Shown in pieces: positions 1 to 10,011 of a stretch of DNA of 27,503 nt. The position numbers and the translations under genes were made by a program. The stretch covers positions 1 through 27,503 of the forward strand of contig CAJNOQ010001915.1 of the NCBI GenBank assembly GCA_905250885.1, in the 5' to 3' direction. This DNA comes from Didymodactylos carnosus (Eukaryota; Rotifera; Eurotatoria; Philodinida; Philodinidae). The notes below the pieces were generated by a model. The model saw only the letters and a program-made list of their open reading frames with translations, was not told where the DNA came from and ran no database searches. Position 1 is the stretch's first letter. Each line of letters opens with the position of its first letter.

Positions 1-426
1 ATTATTACCAACTATTATCGAACATGAAATTCTAGAACCAGAAATGTAAGTTGATAATTGAGAAGAAAAGCATGACGAATGAAATAAAAGACAATAACTA
101 TCTGAAGAGATATTCCATTCCTCTATTTCTATTTTTGTTATTTGTTTGCTCTACGGGGTGCATTTTTTTGCTTTTCTAGTTTGTGTGATGTAGACAAGAC
201 TCAAATAAACAAATCTACTACATATTCAATCGATAAAATAAGCAACGCTGTTACTACGAGTCTCAGAACACGTTCGTCCAGTTTATCAGCGAAAACTTTG
301 GTAAATGTGACGTCATTTAATGATGCAAAAAACATTTTATTAAATAATAATAAACGATTAAGCTTTGTAGACACAACAGTGGTCGATGTCGATACTTATA
401 AAAAACGTTGTAAAAGCACAAATTAA
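1..426 (+). CDS. C-terminal part of an unrecognised gene (two exons, 5' end off window)
   Basis: Two exons can be joined in frame. The first (1-45, reading from base 2) encodes LLPTIIEHEILEPE and stops at a GTAAGT donor at 46. The second starts after CTTTTCTAG at 180 and runs to the TAA at 424-426. The junction completes an ATT codon, so both exons are phase-compatible, which is the best evidence that this is a real gene end. The visible 96 residues are hydrophilic and rich in Ser, Thr, Asn and Asp (for example SLRTRSSSLSAKTLVNVTS), with no membrane segment or catalytic motif. Such a tail would suit the cytoplasmic end of a membrane protein or a disordered C-terminus, but I do not recognise the family. 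The TTG/ATG-like start that could be read at 142 lies inside the intron and is not used here. Confidence 0.6.
46..179 (+). other. Spliceosomal intron, 134 bp, phase 2
   Basis: Donor GTAAGT at 46-51 and acceptor CTTTTCTAG ending at 179, preceded by a T-rich tract (about 161-177). Splicing these borders joins the reading frames on both sides; read-through meets TAA at once (the GTAAGT itself gives ATG TAA in the exon frame). Confidence 0.6.
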
Positions 427-1907
427 TTTTGTTTTGCAATATATAGTAGATAAAAGTATGATTTTTGTGTATGTTTTATTAATCTACTTGTTTTTATGTA
501 ATTGCCTTTTCCCGTTTGTACATTCTATAGATTTGTAATGTGTTGAACAGTTTGTATTTTTCTTCTATCGCCATACATTTACGCCACTATTTTCTTCTAA
601 CCGGTTACTATTTTCCTACCCTCTCTCTTTGTGTGCACTTTTGTTTTGTTTTGTTTTGTATGAAAATCATGTAGACAGTGATGATTAGCCTGTTTTATAA
701 TGAGAATCTCTTCACGCGTCCCTTTTATTTGATAAATTTTTTTATATACTCAGGAAAATAATGTTGTTCTTTCTTATTCTTTCTTTCTCTCTCTCTCTTT
801 CTCTCGATGTCAGACTTCAAACTATTTAATACATCATGTAATTAGGACGGCGTGCTTGCCATTTATCGAGAAAACAAACTTAGTGTGTATCTGTACGTTT
901 TTTAGTTATTGATTGTACATGAAAACAACTAACTATACTCCCTCTAAATGTTGTTATTTTGTTTTATTATCTTGTTCTTTGACATTTTGTCAAAAGACAA
1001 CAAACAAACTCTCGCATGTGTTTGTATGTATTTTTGAAACGAGTGCATCATTGTTTGTTTTTTTTGTTTTCTTTACTCATTTTCTTTGCAAAAGGACCGA
1101 CTTTGAAAGAAAAACAGACTAAAATTGGAAAACGAACCGCTATTTGCTCACTTTAGATTTAATTATTTCATAAACTTATTTTTTGCAGTTACTCAAGATA
1201 TTGAAGGAGAAAATTCATCTTCATTAATTTCTTAAGAAAGTAATAGAACGTTTTATCTATTAACAGAAAAATGTTGCGTCACATTTCTAGAACATTTAAC
1301 CGTGTTTAAAATTCTTTACTAACCTGTTTGAGATTTTATTTACCTCTAAGAAAATTATATTATCTATTTTCAATTGAATGTCTTGCAGGAGTTCAGTGGA
1401 ACTTATTGCAAAATAGGAATCCTCTACAACTTTTACGAAAGTCTCAACTAGAGAGTCCGTGAAAAAAGACATACGGACTATAAAAAAGATTCTAAAAACC
1501 TAACGTTTTTAGTGACTGTACTTGCAGTATATTTTCTTCATTGTATTCCAACATATGACAACTAATTCGTCATATGTTTCCTTTTTTCAAGTAAGCAGAT
1601 ATATATATGATGCACGTGTCAGAATCGTGTTGTTGAGAGCTTAATTCATGTCCAGATTTTCTGTTTAAAAGTTATTCTTGTCTTCTTTGTGTGTGTATGC
1701 ACTATAATATTTCCTTTAAGCATGGTGACTCAGCTTGACAATCATATCTTATTTTACCAGTGGTATAAGATCTGTGTAAAATTTTTCTCTATCGCTCCCT
1801 ATTTAATGTCTCCTTTCGACACCCACTGTATTAGCACGGGCGAAGGATAACTCACTTTCTCTGTATGCACTTGTTACGTAGGATGAAAGAGGATATAATG
1901 AAACTGT
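427..1907. other. Intergenic, AT-rich, no gene seen
   Basis: AT-rich sequence after the stop of the left gene with pyrimidine-rich tracts and no long or family-like open frame. It contains a short impure CT-rich microsatellite at 768-806. The 69-codon frame at 913-1122 is Phe/Cys-rich low-complexity translation of T-rich DNA and is not supported as a gene. Confidence 0.6.
768..806. repeat. CT/CTTT microsatellite
   Basis: Run of TTCTTTC and TCTCTC units, impure at its left side. Simple-sequence repeat only. Confidence 0.8.
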
Positions 1908-1975
1908 GATTCGATAGCTGGTTAGAGCGTTCACACTGAATGTCATAGTCCCGGGTTCGACTCCCAGTTGAATCA
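1908..1975 (+). tRNA. Degenerate tRNA-Phe-like sequence (tRNA pseudogene or SINE head)
   Basis: A 68-nt segment folds like a tRNA. The acceptor arms GATTCGA (1908-1914) and TTGAATC (1968-1974) pair over seven positions (one G-T), followed by a discriminator A. TA at positions 8-9 and a short D-arm GCT...AGC follow. The T-arm has CCGGG/CCCAG with loop TTCGACT, and GGTTCGACTCC is a perfect Pol III B box. The middle holds CTGAA, so a GAA (Phe) anticodon can be placed, and the stretch TAGC..GAGCGTT..ACTGAA..GTCCC resembles eukaryotic tRNA-Phe. The D-loop lacks a few bases and the anticodon stem pairs badly, so a functional tRNA is unlikely. A tRNA-derived retroposon head or a decayed tRNA copy fits better. 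Confidence 0.6.
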
Positions 1976-2056
1976 TATATTCTTTCCTTTAGTTTTAACA
2001 TCATTTCCCAATTTAATAAAGATAGATTATAACAACACTTTGCGAAAGAAGCATTT

Positions 2057-2160
2057 GTCAAGTACTTTACCGAGTACTACCCCAAGTACCTGCGGCACTT
2101 ATCAAACCTTAAGGTACTTAAGAGTTTTCATAGTAATGAAGCAAACCCTTCTGAAGTACT
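2057..2160. repeat. Cluster of AAGTACTT palindromic words
   Basis: Within about 100 bp the words AAGTACTT, AGTACT, AAGTAC, GGTACTT and AAGTACT recur five times with irregular spacing. Each is all or part of the palindrome AAGTACTT. The cluster starts about 80 bp after the tRNA-like sequence. No enclosing terminal inverted repeat was seen. Confidence 0.55.
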
Positions 2161-2192
2161 GATTTATGAAAATACTTTCCAAAATCTGCAAG

Positions 2193-2285
2193 TAAAGATC
2201 TTAGTAAGATTTCCCTTATATTTGTCTAAGATCTTACTAAGATTATATTGTCTAAGATTTTTTCAAGATTGCATAACAATCTGTT
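2193..2285. repeat. ATCTTANTAAGAT palindromic units, left cluster
   Basis: The 13-bp palindrome ATCTTAnTAAGAT occurs at 2198-2210 and 2231-2243, with decayed relatives (CTAAGATTTTTTCAAGATT) after it. The same unit recurs at 2633-2645 and at 27177-27189, near the two copies of a dispersed repeat, so the units probably belong to that repeat family. Confidence 0.6.
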
Positions 2286-2466
2286 AGGACCTTAATAGTA
2301 AGAACGACGACGTTTTTTAAATAATATTCATTAGAGATACACTGAAAATTTTTCAGTTTTTAATCCGCATTATCCAAAGCAACAGTTGAACAGTGCTAAA
2401 GAATGATGAGAAATTTCATATTTTCGAGTATCTAACTATGGACGTTGACCCGCATATAAACTCTCT

Positions 2467-2603
2467 AAAAAGTTGTTGAACACTTTCGAGAGAGCAAGTA
2501 CTAGCAGAGTCTGAAAGAAAAATAACCATAAAATCACTCATATTTTCGGTGTTATTTATATAGATGAATGAGAACAAAATAAAGGTGAATGAAAGTAGAG
2601 TCA
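2467..2603 (-). repeat. Dispersed repeat, copy A (matches 27363-27503)
   Basis: About 130 bp are shared in the same orientation with the right end of the window: the segment from AAAAGTTGTTGAAC through GAGAGAGCAAGTACTAGCAG and GTCTGAAAGAAAAATAAC to GTTATTTATATAGAT. Read on the minus strand, both copies show a TATATAAATAAC box, then an ATG, then TTATTTTTCTTTCAG like a 3' splice site, then a 48-bp block that is conserved as T-L-L-V-L-A-L-S-K-(V/A)-F-N-N-F-L-E in one frame. In this copy the frame ends shortly afterwards. It could be the promoter-proximal end of a transposon or a decayed gene fragment. Confidence 0.55.
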
Positions 2604-2680
2604 TTAAATCTTAAAGGATAAGCTCTTATAAGATCTTAGTAAGATAATTTTAAGAAGTGTCTAAGATTTTTACTAGAGAC
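2604..2680. repeat. ATCTTAGTAAGAT unit, right side of copy A
   Basis: A further 13-bp palindromic unit lies at 2633-2645, followed by GTCTAAGATTTTT, so palindromic units flank copy A of the dispersed repeat on both sides. Confidence 0.5.
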
Positions 2681-3284
2681 ACATGTCTGACTATCATTTT
2701 CAAGGTAAAATGATTAATAACATTGAGAGTAAGAAACTTACATTTTAAAATAAAATAGCATGCTCATTAATGTCACTATCATTATGCAATGGATTCGCTT
2801 GCTGTTCAGACGCCACATTTCGGTATTCACATCTTACGACGATGCAAACAAATTTATTCTGCATTATTATTTTTATTGAAGTTGATGGCTTTATTACTTA
2901 AAACCGTTTTTGAGCCTGTTATCTTTCACGGAAGCCTTATACCAAAACGATATTAGTTTTCGTATAAAACGCAGGAAAAATTATATTTCTAAAAAATTTG
3001 CTATAATAAATTTCCTACACAACTACTATCAAAGGAATTGCTCTTGAATCAATATCTGTAGAATCAAGACATTGAAGCTCGCTAAAGAGCACGAGCTACT
3101 CCATATATTATATTGTCACCACTAACACTCAGTAGTACTCAGTCTGTACACTCATTAGTATCACAAACTGAAGTGACAAATATTCGGTTAAAGCACTAGT
3201 CGACTTGGACACGTAACTCTGCTATATGATAAAAGACAAAATGCAAAAAAACCGGAATTATACTGCGACAGCATCCGACAGGAC
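2681..3284. other. Intergenic, no gene seen
   Basis: AT-rich sequence without a credible open frame. Small inverted words are present (AGCTCG...CGAGCT near 3076-3096; ACTCAGTAGTACTCAGT near 3128-3144), and GTCAC/GTGAC lie about 60 bp apart, but no clear element boundaries. Confidence 0.5.
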
Positions 3285-4969
3285 CCTGTTGGATTTGGTA
3301 CCCCCTTTGAATCAAGAAACCAAATATGCAGATTTGTAGAACAGCTCGCGACACGTCGAATGGTATATAAGAAATCCTATTTTTATCTAAGCTTACAGGA
3401 TCTAGGGTCAATATACTGGTCGAGCGTCATGATAGCCATTGGGATCGATGCCGAACTTACTGCCATCCAGAGAAACCAAAACGACATATTCTCTCTATAC
3501 ACTTTTGTAGATCTCACCTTGGGCTACAAACCCCTATATTCAACTCCTCCATTCGCCCCTTACTAGCGGAGAAAAATTCGACTTTTCATAAATTTCTACG
3601 ACTTTTCTATTTCGATGTCTTTCAGTATTTTGAGCCGTGTGTCTCACAGGATAGTTGATCAAGCGTCAACGTTTACCAGAAATTGCGCACAAGGTAGAGC
3701 TACAAAATTCACTATTTGAAAGTTCTCCTGAAATTTCCACCCTCCTATACCCCTGGAGTGAGGAGACAAACCGCTGTCAAATCATGAAAAACCAACGACA
3801 CGATAGCATCTGGATGCCCTCCACTATTTTGTTTCGTATTCGATCAAACAAGACGTTTTCCGCATGAATATTTCAGGAGAGATACAATTTCAGATGGACT
3901 ACAATTCCTGATGGTTAAAAGTGCGAAATTACATTTCTGAAATCCGTTGGTTTTTGAGGTCTCGAGAAAGCCTATTATACTTGGATTTATTATTTTGATA
4001 TTTTGAAGGTACCAGTAGAAGGAGCATCTAAAAATATGTCTGTGTCGAAGTTTTGAGTGTCATTAAATAATGTTTAGAGAAGATATGCGTATTGGGCTTC
4101 TAAGATATTCATAAGTTCATGGTGACTCCTAACCAAAGAGCCGCTTTTGGCATCTTTACTCACTCAAAACTAAAACTCAAATAGTGTATTGTGTAGCCCC
4201 AGATGAGCTCTACAAAACTGTGTATTTAGATTGGTAAAACAAGCGAGCTTTGGAACTGGGAGGGCCAAAGTATAGAGTCGACTGCATGATCCTTGCAATC
4301 AGGTATATACCCAGCAAAGCTACCCATAAGATCGTCTGAAAATTTCTAGTATAGTCCACCCGACTCAGTTTTTTACGCTGAACCTAAATATGATCTTATA
4401 TTTACACTTTGGTTAACAAGTGGTACGTAATATAATGAAATCTGAACAAGAAAAAGTAAAAACGACCTTAAAATTGGACTTCAGATTTTAATGCGAGAAC
4501 ATTTTGGGTATGACGCTCCTCAGCAGGTAAACTTACAAATAGTGAATTTTGTAGCTCTACCTTGTGCGCAATTTCTGGTAAACGTTGACGCTTGATCAAC
4601 TATCCTGTGAGACACACGGCTCAAAATACTGAAAGACATCGAAATAGAAAAGTCGTAGAAATTTATGAAAAGTCGAATTTTTCTCCGCTAGTAAGGGGCG
4701 AATGGAGGAGTTGAATATAGGGGTTTGTAGCCCAAGGTGAGATCTACAAAAGTGTATAGAGAGAATATGTCGTTTTGGTTTCTCTGGATGGCAGTAAGTT
4801 CGGCATCGATCCCAATGGCTATCATGACGCTCGACCAGTATATTGACCCTAGATCCTGTAAGCTTAGATAAAAATAGGATTTCTTATATACCATTCGACG
4901 TGTCGCGAGCTGTTCTACAAATCTGCATATTTGGTTTCTTGATTCAAAGGGGGTACCAAATCCGACAGG
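3285..4969. mobile_element. Fold-back element with 434-bp near-identical arms
   Basis: The left arm (3285-3718) and right arm (4536-4969) are reverse complements of the same length. In the stretches I compared by eye they differ only at the outer end (CCTGTTGG versus CCTGTCGG), and a 68-codon frame is preserved identically in both. The 817-bp centre (3719-4535) is unrelated to the arms over most of its length but shares short motifs with them. No transposase is encoded and no target-site duplication was found. The structure fits a fold-back transposon, or an inverted duplication kept uniform by gene conversion. The arms' short mirrored frames are consequences of the inversion, not genes. Confidence 0.8.
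4020..4969 (+). repeat. Diverged ~175-bp tandem units inside the fold-back
   Basis: A motif of the form (GTAGCCC)..GAG..TCTACAAA..TG.ATA recurs near 4027, 4209, 4555, 4742 and 4911. The clearest pair begins GTAGCCCCAGATGAGCTCTA (4193) and GTAGCCCAAGGTGAGATCTA (4727), and similarity continues to CAGTATAT..ACCC. Spacings of 182, 346, 187 and 169 bp point to a unit of about 175 bp. The units are strongly diverged from each other, unlike the two arms. Confidence 0.45.
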
Positions 4970-5336
4970 ATGCTTACTTGGCCAAACCGCAATTTAGGCT
5001 ATATTCAATCAGATACTGTATATCTGAAGGTATTCTTGTCTAAAGATGTTATGGGTCATGTGAGATTTTGTGCCAAACACCGATATTTAATGAACAAAAG
5101 ACGTATGTAGAATATTATGGATAATCGAAAAACTCCTGGAAAAGCTGAATACAAATAATATCATAAAATAACGCCTACTTCTGAAAACAGATCTGTTTGC
5201 GACCTGAAGGTCGAAGATAGACACGTAAGGTATTTATCGTATATATCTTGCGACGAATTCTTTATAGAAGTGATGTATGAGAAACAGGATAGGTGAATGA
5301 TTTCTAGTACTTTAGACCGTAAAAATAAAACCGTAC
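4970..5336. other. Spacer between elements, no gene seen
   Basis: About 370 bp of AT-rich sequence between two inverted-repeat elements; no coding frame or repeat structure recognised. Confidence 0.5.
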
Positions 5337-5544
5337 TCTCTAAAGAAGAAAGGTGTATTACCACGCCTTTTCCTGCTAGAAAAATAAAATAGTTTAATTT
5401 TAGTGATTTTTACTGGACGAATTAAGGATTTGTGCCGAACCATAGAGTTCCGTAATTCAGTACAAAACCTTTTGTCATCAAAGCTAAACCGTTTTATTTT
5501 TCTAGTAGGAAAAGGTGTGGTAATACACCTTTCTTTTTTAGAGA
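5337..5544. mobile_element. MITE with 53-bp terminal inverted repeats (208 bp)
   Basis: Left arm 5337-5389 and right arm 5492-5544 are inverted copies with three differences, starting TCTCTAAA(G/A)AAGAAAGGTG and including ATTACCAC(G/A)CCTTTTCCT. The 102-bp centre contains no coding frame. The length, high terminal symmetry and lack of coding capacity are those of a MITE. I could not define a target-site duplication, so the superfamily is open. Confidence 0.75.
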
Positions 5545-5580
5545 ATAGAGTCAATACGTCACTTATTTGATTTTTCTTGT

Positions 5581-6268
5581 ATATATGTTACAGGGAATGT
5601 AGGAAATCAGGGAATGTATACATTTCCTAGGGAATATTCACATTCCCTGGGGAATCTATACATTCCCTGGGAAATTTGTACACTCCCTGACAGCGTTCAG
5701 GGAATTTGAGTATATGACATCGAAATTTCTCTTGGAATATAATAAAATATATATAATAAATAATAGCCGATAGGTAGGTCTTGGGAAAATGCTCGGATAA
5801 GGAATAAGAATTTCGAACTTGTGTAGTTTTAAAGAAAGCAGTCTAGAGGTTCGAATAAACCGGTCAGAATTCAAAATACATTATTTCTCTGGAAATGGGG
5901 AGCTTTCAGATTTTGTTCGACAAGGTGCACCATGCTTGACCTGATCGGAAGGCCTAATTTCTCCATAGATTTCTTTTCCAGTAGGTCCTCTATCAAATAC
6001 TAGAAACCGCATAGTTCTAACTCTTTCTGTTAAAAAGTTATTCAAAAAATACTTTTTTCCATTTTATTTCGAAATGGATAGTAGATCACTAAATTTTACG
6101 ATTTTTCTCTGCTCTAACATCAAACATCACATAATTCATGAATTTATTATATTCCAAGAGAAATTTCGATGTCATACACTCAAATTCCCTGAACGCTGTC
6201 AGGGAATGTGAATATTCCCTAGGGAATGTACACATTCCCTGATTTCCTACATTCCCTGTAACATATAT
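5581..6268. mobile_element. 688-bp inverted-repeat element with 20-bp palindrome arrays in its ends
   Basis: The left arm (5581-5746) and right arm (6143-6268) both run inward from ATATATGTTACAGGGAATG, through GACAGCGTTCAGGGAATTTG, to CTCTTGGAATATAATAAA. The left arm carries four adjacent 20-bp palindromic units (5609-5628, 5629-5648, 5649-5668, 5669-5688) of the form AGGGAATnnAnnCATTCCCT; the right arm carries two (6201-6220, 6221-6240). The 40-bp difference between the arms is exactly two units. The 396-bp centre is non-coding. Repeated subterminal motifs are typical of transposase binding regions in DNA transposons, but a function here is inferred. Confidence 0.8.
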
Positions 6269-8554
6269 TCGAATACATTATTGACTTTGATTCTGAGTTC
6301 ATTTTAGTGATAGAGTACCGCAAAAGGGCAGTTATTTTTTGGCAATGAATGATTTTAATTGCTATATGAAAGCGGTAAAAGATTTATGAGTTTTAAGTGA
6401 TTTTTAAGACTTTCCACCGGTTGAGGTTGACACTGAATATTTTAGCGAATACAGAACGAGAGAATATACATTTTCTATTTTCAAACAATTCAACTATTCA
6501 TGAAAAACAAGCAGAATATGTCATGTGTGTTAGTTCATCTTGGATCATATTCTCTTAATAAGAAAAAGAGAGAAAAACATCATTTATTTCATCATATGCA
6601 AATAGTCTTTCTATCCGTAATATAATTACAGAATTTTTTTTGTTTGTATCTGTGGGAGCATATAGAGGACATCCATATTAACCACTTAACCCAGTTTTTG
6701 TATTGTTTCTGAGAACATACTTGATGGATAGCTTAATAGAAAATAACTTCATTAGACCATGAACTTCAACAAAAAAAGTTCTTCTTTGTTGATGTGACAT
6801 TTAATTGATTTTTTGCGATGTTAAATAATTAATAAATGCAATTTTACTGTTTCAAACTTGTAATTAATCTAACAATGTTTCTAACTCTTTTTTGTTATTT
6901 ATTATCCTCCTATGATATTTGTGTGAATGTTAACCTGCTGAATGAATTGGTAGTAATTGATTTTAAGATCCATAAATATAGACAATATTTTCAAGTCATG
7001 AAAACATGATATTGTGATTTATAAGTTTGTTGTAAAATATGATGTGTTTAAGTACAAATGAATGAGAAAACATTGAACAACAATGTCTAAGTCAAAAAAA
7101 CACATTCTACACATTCGACTAGCATTACCATCATCGTTCCCGACATTAATATCATCGTTTCCTTTTTCTCCGTGGAAAAGATAGATTTTTAATATAAGGT
7201 AAAAAATGAGCAAGAGAGAAAGAGAGCTATTATATTTTGTCAAATTACGAGCATTTTTTATACTTTTAAAATAATCATATTTTTCATACATTTATTTCAT
7301 ATTCTCAAATGTTTTGGAAATAAATAAAGTGTTTGTTCACACGAGCATATAAATCTATTTTTGAAAAATTATTATCGGCTTTTCTTTCTGTTCAGATGTG
7401 TAAAATATCATTAAGATAAGATGAATGGGAAAAATGTAGAATAGTGTTACAGATAATAAATCACTGAAAACGTGTCAGAATGCTAACCTGAAGTGTTGTT
7501 TAAATTAATCATAAGACAAAGTAGACTAATTTTTTTTTACTTTAAATAAACCGCTTTTATAAAACAAGATGTTTTTTTAGAGATATGAATTAGGAATAAA
7601 ATGAGAACGGTTGCCCATTAATGAAATACTAAGAATTATGAAACGAAAAAACCATAATTGAACCATAATTTCAGGTTCAAAAGACTGAAAAGAAAACGAT
7701 CTTATTAATTAGTTGTTTTCTGCTTGTCGATCTGTTAGAATAGTAAATTAAGATTTGTATATACTTAACATTTTTTTAAAATTATTGTGCAGAAAAGTAG
7801 AAATGTATGTGGTATATGTCAAACAAGTGCAACAACACTAGATTCTTTCGTCCTCCTACGTTTTTTTATCCTAAAAACAAATGGTCTTTTGAACGATGGA
7901 AATGCATTATTATCAAAACAATTAATCCAATGTTTAAATACTCATTATTGGATGTAATGTAGGATCAATGATATCAAATATATTGCACAGAGTTGGAGTT
8001 GTATATTTTCTAACATTCTAACACCAGTTTAGTGCTAATATTTCTAATTCATTACGAAAAACATTTTTTAAAAGTCCAACGTGAGCCACACATTTTTTCA
8101 TTAATTTTTTAAATTCTGGCTATAGTGATGTTTTCAGTAAAACTCTCACAACTCCATCAAACCAAAAGTTTTTCGATCGGATTTGTTTTGTCTCGGACAG
8201 AAATGATTGCTTTTCCCTACCTAACGGCATATATAACTTCGTTCTCCAGCACATCATCTGCTCTTAAAAATAATTTTTCCAGGCTACGAGAAAGAGCACA
8301 TTCTGAAGTACAAAAAGAACTGCCTTTTCGCTTTTGCTACGCTGTTTTACGGAAATAATATCAGAAGAAAAAAGTTCAAGCACCAAATTTAGAAAGTTTT
8401 CATTTTTTTCGTCTTTCGTATAATTTGCTGAAATTAAAGTTTAAGTATGGTTTTGTAGAATATTTCGCGGCGCACCTTTTAAAAAAACACTAACCTTAGG
8501 GTCCTAAAGAAACACGATAAAAATAGAAAATACTGAGACCGCCATTCATAAATT
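6269..8554. other. Long AT-rich intergenic stretch, no gene seen
   Basis: About 2.3 kb with no credible exon on either strand. A weak 8-bp hairpin TCAACAAA/TTTGTTGA lies near 6768-6794, and a small direct duplication (ACCATAATT twice) is at 7650-7671. The 90-codon minus frame at 7019-7291 and the 77-codon plus frame at 8125-8358 lack family signatures. Confidence 0.5.
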
Positions 8555-8629
8555 TCATTCTGCGCCACCCGTTATAAATTATAAAGCGTAGTGGCGTAGA
8601 ATGAAAACTGCATTATAACTTATAATGCA
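8555..8629. repeat. Two adjacent hairpins
   Basis: First hairpin: TTTCATTCTGCGCCAC pairs with GTGGCGTAGAATGAAA (one mismatch) around an AT-rich loop, about 8555-8607. Directly after it TGCATTATAA-C-TTATAATGCA (8609-8629) is a perfect 10-bp stem with a one-base centre. Together they may be a small MITE with a second palindrome at its edge; no target duplication was found. Confidence 0.55.
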
Positions 8630-9037
8630 TTTTTACTTTGCCATGTGTAATTTCAAGCCCATCGTTGATGATTGTCTTACAGGGGCACCGTTCTTTTTTC
8701 AGCCTCCGTGAACAGCATAGAAATTAAATAATTCGTCCGCCATTCTCTACTCAGTCTAAATTCTGTTCTCTTTTCATAATTTTTCCGCTCATCAATGTTA
8801 GAAAAACAATAATGGTTTATTTAACAAATCTTTTTTTATCTGGCGGTCCTTTACGAGTGAGTAAAAGAAAAAAATAGGTTTTTCGGAAATGTTTTGAAAC
8901 ACAGAAAACAGCTGAGTTTGTTCCTCAAAATAAAATATTTCCAATAAGACGGTGATCATTTTCGAATGCTATGAACCCATTGAGAAAGATACTTTTTTAT
9001 GACGGTATAGAGGGAATTTGTAGAATACGATCAGGCA
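8630..9037. other. Intergenic, nothing recognised
   Basis: AT-rich sequence between the hairpins and the AAGATCTT island; no open frame or repeat worth naming. Confidence 0.4.
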
Positions 9038-9263
9038 CATAATCTTGTAAGATCTGATAAATTCTTACGTAATCTTATGAAAGATCTTGTCACTTCTTGC
9101 ACGATCTTACAGAGCCTTGTTGCAAGAAATACTTTGTGAAATCTATACAAGAATCTTGCAGACATTTCGTGGGAAATCTTAGAAGATCTTGTCAAATCTT
9201 GTGAAATCTTGAAATAAGATCTTTTAAGATCCTATACGATCTTGCAAGATCTTATTTCAAGAT
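9038..9263. repeat. AAGATCTT word island ending in an 18-bp-stem hairpin
   Basis: More than a dozen occurrences of AAGATCTT or its close relatives (AGATCTT, CGATCTT, AATCTTG, AAGATCC) fall in about 225 bp with irregular spacing. The island ends with a perfect inverted pair, ATCTTGAAATAAGATCTT (9206-9223) and its complement at 9246-9263, whose loop itself contains AAGATC and GATCTT. No regular period and no flanking terminal repeats were found. Confidence 0.65.
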
Positions 9264-9846
9264 ACGTCGACCTGAGTATCCAAGGTTATTATCGGTGCTA
9301 CGGTTGAAAAGTACATAACGTACAACGTAATCATCAAACTATGCAATCTCTGGAATACGATCAAAGAAAATAATAAAAGTAGTTTTCTCTAGGCCTCTTC
9401 AATAAGTGACGCCCAAATGAGTAAAGACCTTTTGACTTATGCGTAGATTCACAGACATATTCAATGAGTTTGTTTGACATAAAGTTGTTGTCCTGTCAGC
9501 AGAAGAAAAGAACAAAGAACATCCTACAATACAGAACGTTATTCAAAATCAGTGTCGAGAGGAAAGTTGGAGTTACTAAGCTAGAAAACAAAAAGTTTCT
9601 CCGCCCGATTTTCGACACATTCTCTTGTCTTTGTCAAAATTAGTTTTATTGTCTCTCCTACTTCGCATGATGCATTCCTACCAAGCAAGTTGCTTGGTCT
9701 AAAAATCCAGATTTGAGGTTATTTAGTTTTGAGAAGTGCTATCGGATGGGCTGTAAACAACAGAATACTTTTGTTTTCTGTTTCTCCGACACTAGGTAAA
9801 GTTTGAAAAGTTCGCTCTATATTCAGAAAATTGAGATGATGAATGA
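9264..9846. other. Intergenic, no gene seen
   Basis: About 580 bp without repeats or coding frames that I can support. Confidence 0.4.
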
Positions 9847-9855
9847 TTAATGAAT

Positions 9856-10011
9856 GAGCCATATTCACATCCTGATGAGGTTACCACATCAGGTACACAT
9901 CGGTACTATTTTCTTGCCTTCTATCTATGCAATACATGCATTCGTACAGTCAGGTTTGAAGCCGTTTGATCGCCAACACACAGCGCCCTCACCAGGATGT
10001 GAATATGGCTC
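9856..10011. mobile_element. 156-bp inverted-repeat element with AT target duplication
   Basis: The ends are GAGCCATATTCACATCCTG and, inverted at the other side, GGATGTGAATATGGCTC, with one difference over about 26 bp. AT flanks it on both sides (9854-9855, 10012-10013). The uninterrupted copy at 14993 reads TTAATGAATTACAGC, which is exactly what remains when the element and one AT are removed. It is therefore a real insertion, non-coding, with a 2-bp duplication (or TA-type cut seen out of register). Confidence 0.75.

Noticed and set aside
3196-3566. Overlapping 71- and 68-codon frames, repeated at 4688-5043
   Set aside because: They are on inverted arms of one fold-back, on opposite strands over the same bases, and resemble no protein family; their conservation is explained by arm identity.
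5848-5862. GGTTCGAATAAACC as a second Pol III B box
   Set aside because: Lacks the terminal CC spacing of a B box, and no tRNA fold surrounds it.
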